Origin: UBA6627 sp965248675
GTDB lineage: Bacteria > Chloroflexota > Dehalococcoidia > UBA2979
Direction of reading: 5' to 3'
Assembly (NCBI GenBank): GCA_965248675.1
Contig: CBDFJZ010000008.1
Span: forward strand, 1,054,001-1,118,000
DNA length: 64,000 nt
In this document: in pieces, positions 63,409 to 64,000 of the stretch
Layout of the letters: each line of letters opens with the position of its first letter
Position numbering within the stretch: position 1 is the stretch's first letter
Program-made: the position numbers and the translations under genes
The notes under the pieces: generated by a model
What the model was told of the DNA's origin: nothing
What the model saw: only the letters and a program-made list of their open reading frames with translations
Databases searched by the model: none

Positions 63409-64000
63409 GTGGCAGAGACGGCGACGCGGACCACCGACTTCGACGGCCTGTTCAGGCAGCGACGAAGCAGGAGCTTTGGGCTCCGCCGCGCCTACCAGAC
63501 CCTCGTTCGTTACCCGGTGATCCCCGTGCTGATCTGGCTGATCGTGGTGCTCTTCGCTGTGGCATCGCCGCTCGTGGCGCCGCACGACGCGTTCAGACTC
63601 GAGCTGGCCGATCGGCTGATCCCGCCCGCATGGTCGGACGGCGGCAGCTTCGATCACATCTTTGGGACCGATCACCTCGGGCGCGACATCCTCTCTCGCA
63701 TCATCTACAGCAGTCGCGTCACCGTCATCGTCGTCTCACTCACGGTCCTCGCGGCTGCGATCATCGGCACGTTCCTGGGATTGGTCGCCGGGTATTTCGG
63801 AGGCTGGTTCGACGCCATCCTCATGCGCCTCGTGGATTTCCAGATTGCGCTCCCCTCGTTGCTCTTCGCCGTGATGCTGGCAACCGTCCTGAAACCTGGA
63901 CTCAAGAACGTCATTTTCATTATTATCTTCTTCTTCTGGGCTGCCTTCGCGAGGCTCGTCCGCGCCGAGGTGCTCAGCTTGCGCGAGCGGCCGTTCGTCG
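63409..64000 (+). CDS. ABC importer permease, DppC-type, 3' end outside the window
   Basis: GTG start at 63409, 15 bases after the DppB stop. Open to the window end (197 codons). N-terminal cytoplasmic leader, first helix VIPVLIWLIVVLFAVASPLV, FGTDHLGRDILSRIIYSSRV (the DppC signature), and helices LAAAIIGTFLGLVAGYFGG and FIIIFFFWAAFARLVRAEVL. ATPase genes probably follow. Confidence 0.92.
   Translation, partial: MAETATRTTDFDGLFRQRRSRSFGLRRAYQTLVRYPVIPVLIWLIVVLFAVASPLVAPHDAFRLELADRLIPPAWSDGGSFDHIFGTDHLGRDILSRIIYSSRVTVIVVSLTVLAAAIIGTFLGLVAGYFGGWFDAILMRLVDFQIALPSLLFAVMLATVLKPGLKNVIFIIIFFFWAAFARLVRAEVLSLRERPFV

Overview
High-GC bacterial DNA with two very different textures. The metabolic genes (a form-II-like CoxL/M/S molybdenum hydroxylase operon, a mandelate racemase/enolase-superfamily enzyme, an enoyl-CoA hydratase, a Dpp-type ABC importer with a Tat/lipobox binding protein, and DUF3352 and AIM24 proteins) suit an uncultured Chloroflexota or deep actinobacterial lineage. 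The lineage is an inference from gene content only. No rRNA or other phylogenetic marker was found in the window.

Region by region. 0-5.5 kb: the 3' part of an AddA-like helicase-nuclease faces a decayed AddB-like gene whose end is replaced by an IS fragment. 5.6-11.2 kb: a McrBC-like defence cluster, with a DUF2357 nuclease tail-to-tail against a three-gene operon (PD-(D/E)XK protein, unknown 140-aa protein, McrB-like AAA+ motor). 11.3-14.3 kb: IS copies, a frameshifted tyrosine recombinase and the 3' half of a tRNA-Gly. 14.5-31.8 kb: an enolase-superfamily enzyme, an ABC-2 exporter, the remains of a type I restriction system with DUF2442/DUF4160 genes between hsdM and hsdS, AIM24, DUF429, a metallophosphoesterase, a DUF4268 pair, a truncated recombinase fused to a phospholipase-D-like fragment, and a second tRNA-Gly 3' half. 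31.8-45.3 kb: an HsdR scrap, DUF3352 and membrane proteins, an E2-E1 ubiquitin-like fusion, two HEPN-like paralogues around a 67-aa gene, a truncated adenine methylase, a prohibitin-like protein and a small phage-like block ending at a tRNA-Arg att copy. 45.3-59.4 kb: the CoxG/S/L/M operon, intact IS-C, more IS wreckage, an intact tRNA-Arg(TCG), a damaged integrase and the 5' half of a tRNA-Asn. 59.7-64 kb: intact metabolic genes leaving the window.

The central 55 kb looks like an accessory defence island in decay. Three related rve-type (IS3/IS481-like) insertion sequences recur: IS-A (about ten copies or fragments, all in one orientation), IS-B (four fragments, all in one orientation) and IS-C (one intact copy). 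Many gene fragments stop exactly at an IS end, so rearrangement is either biological or partly a repeat-driven assembly effect. Read coverage across the junctions would separate the two.

The best candidates for under-described biology are the four-gene McrB/DUF2357 cluster, the HEPN paralogue pair with its small GIY-YIG-like neighbour, and the E2-E1 fusion.
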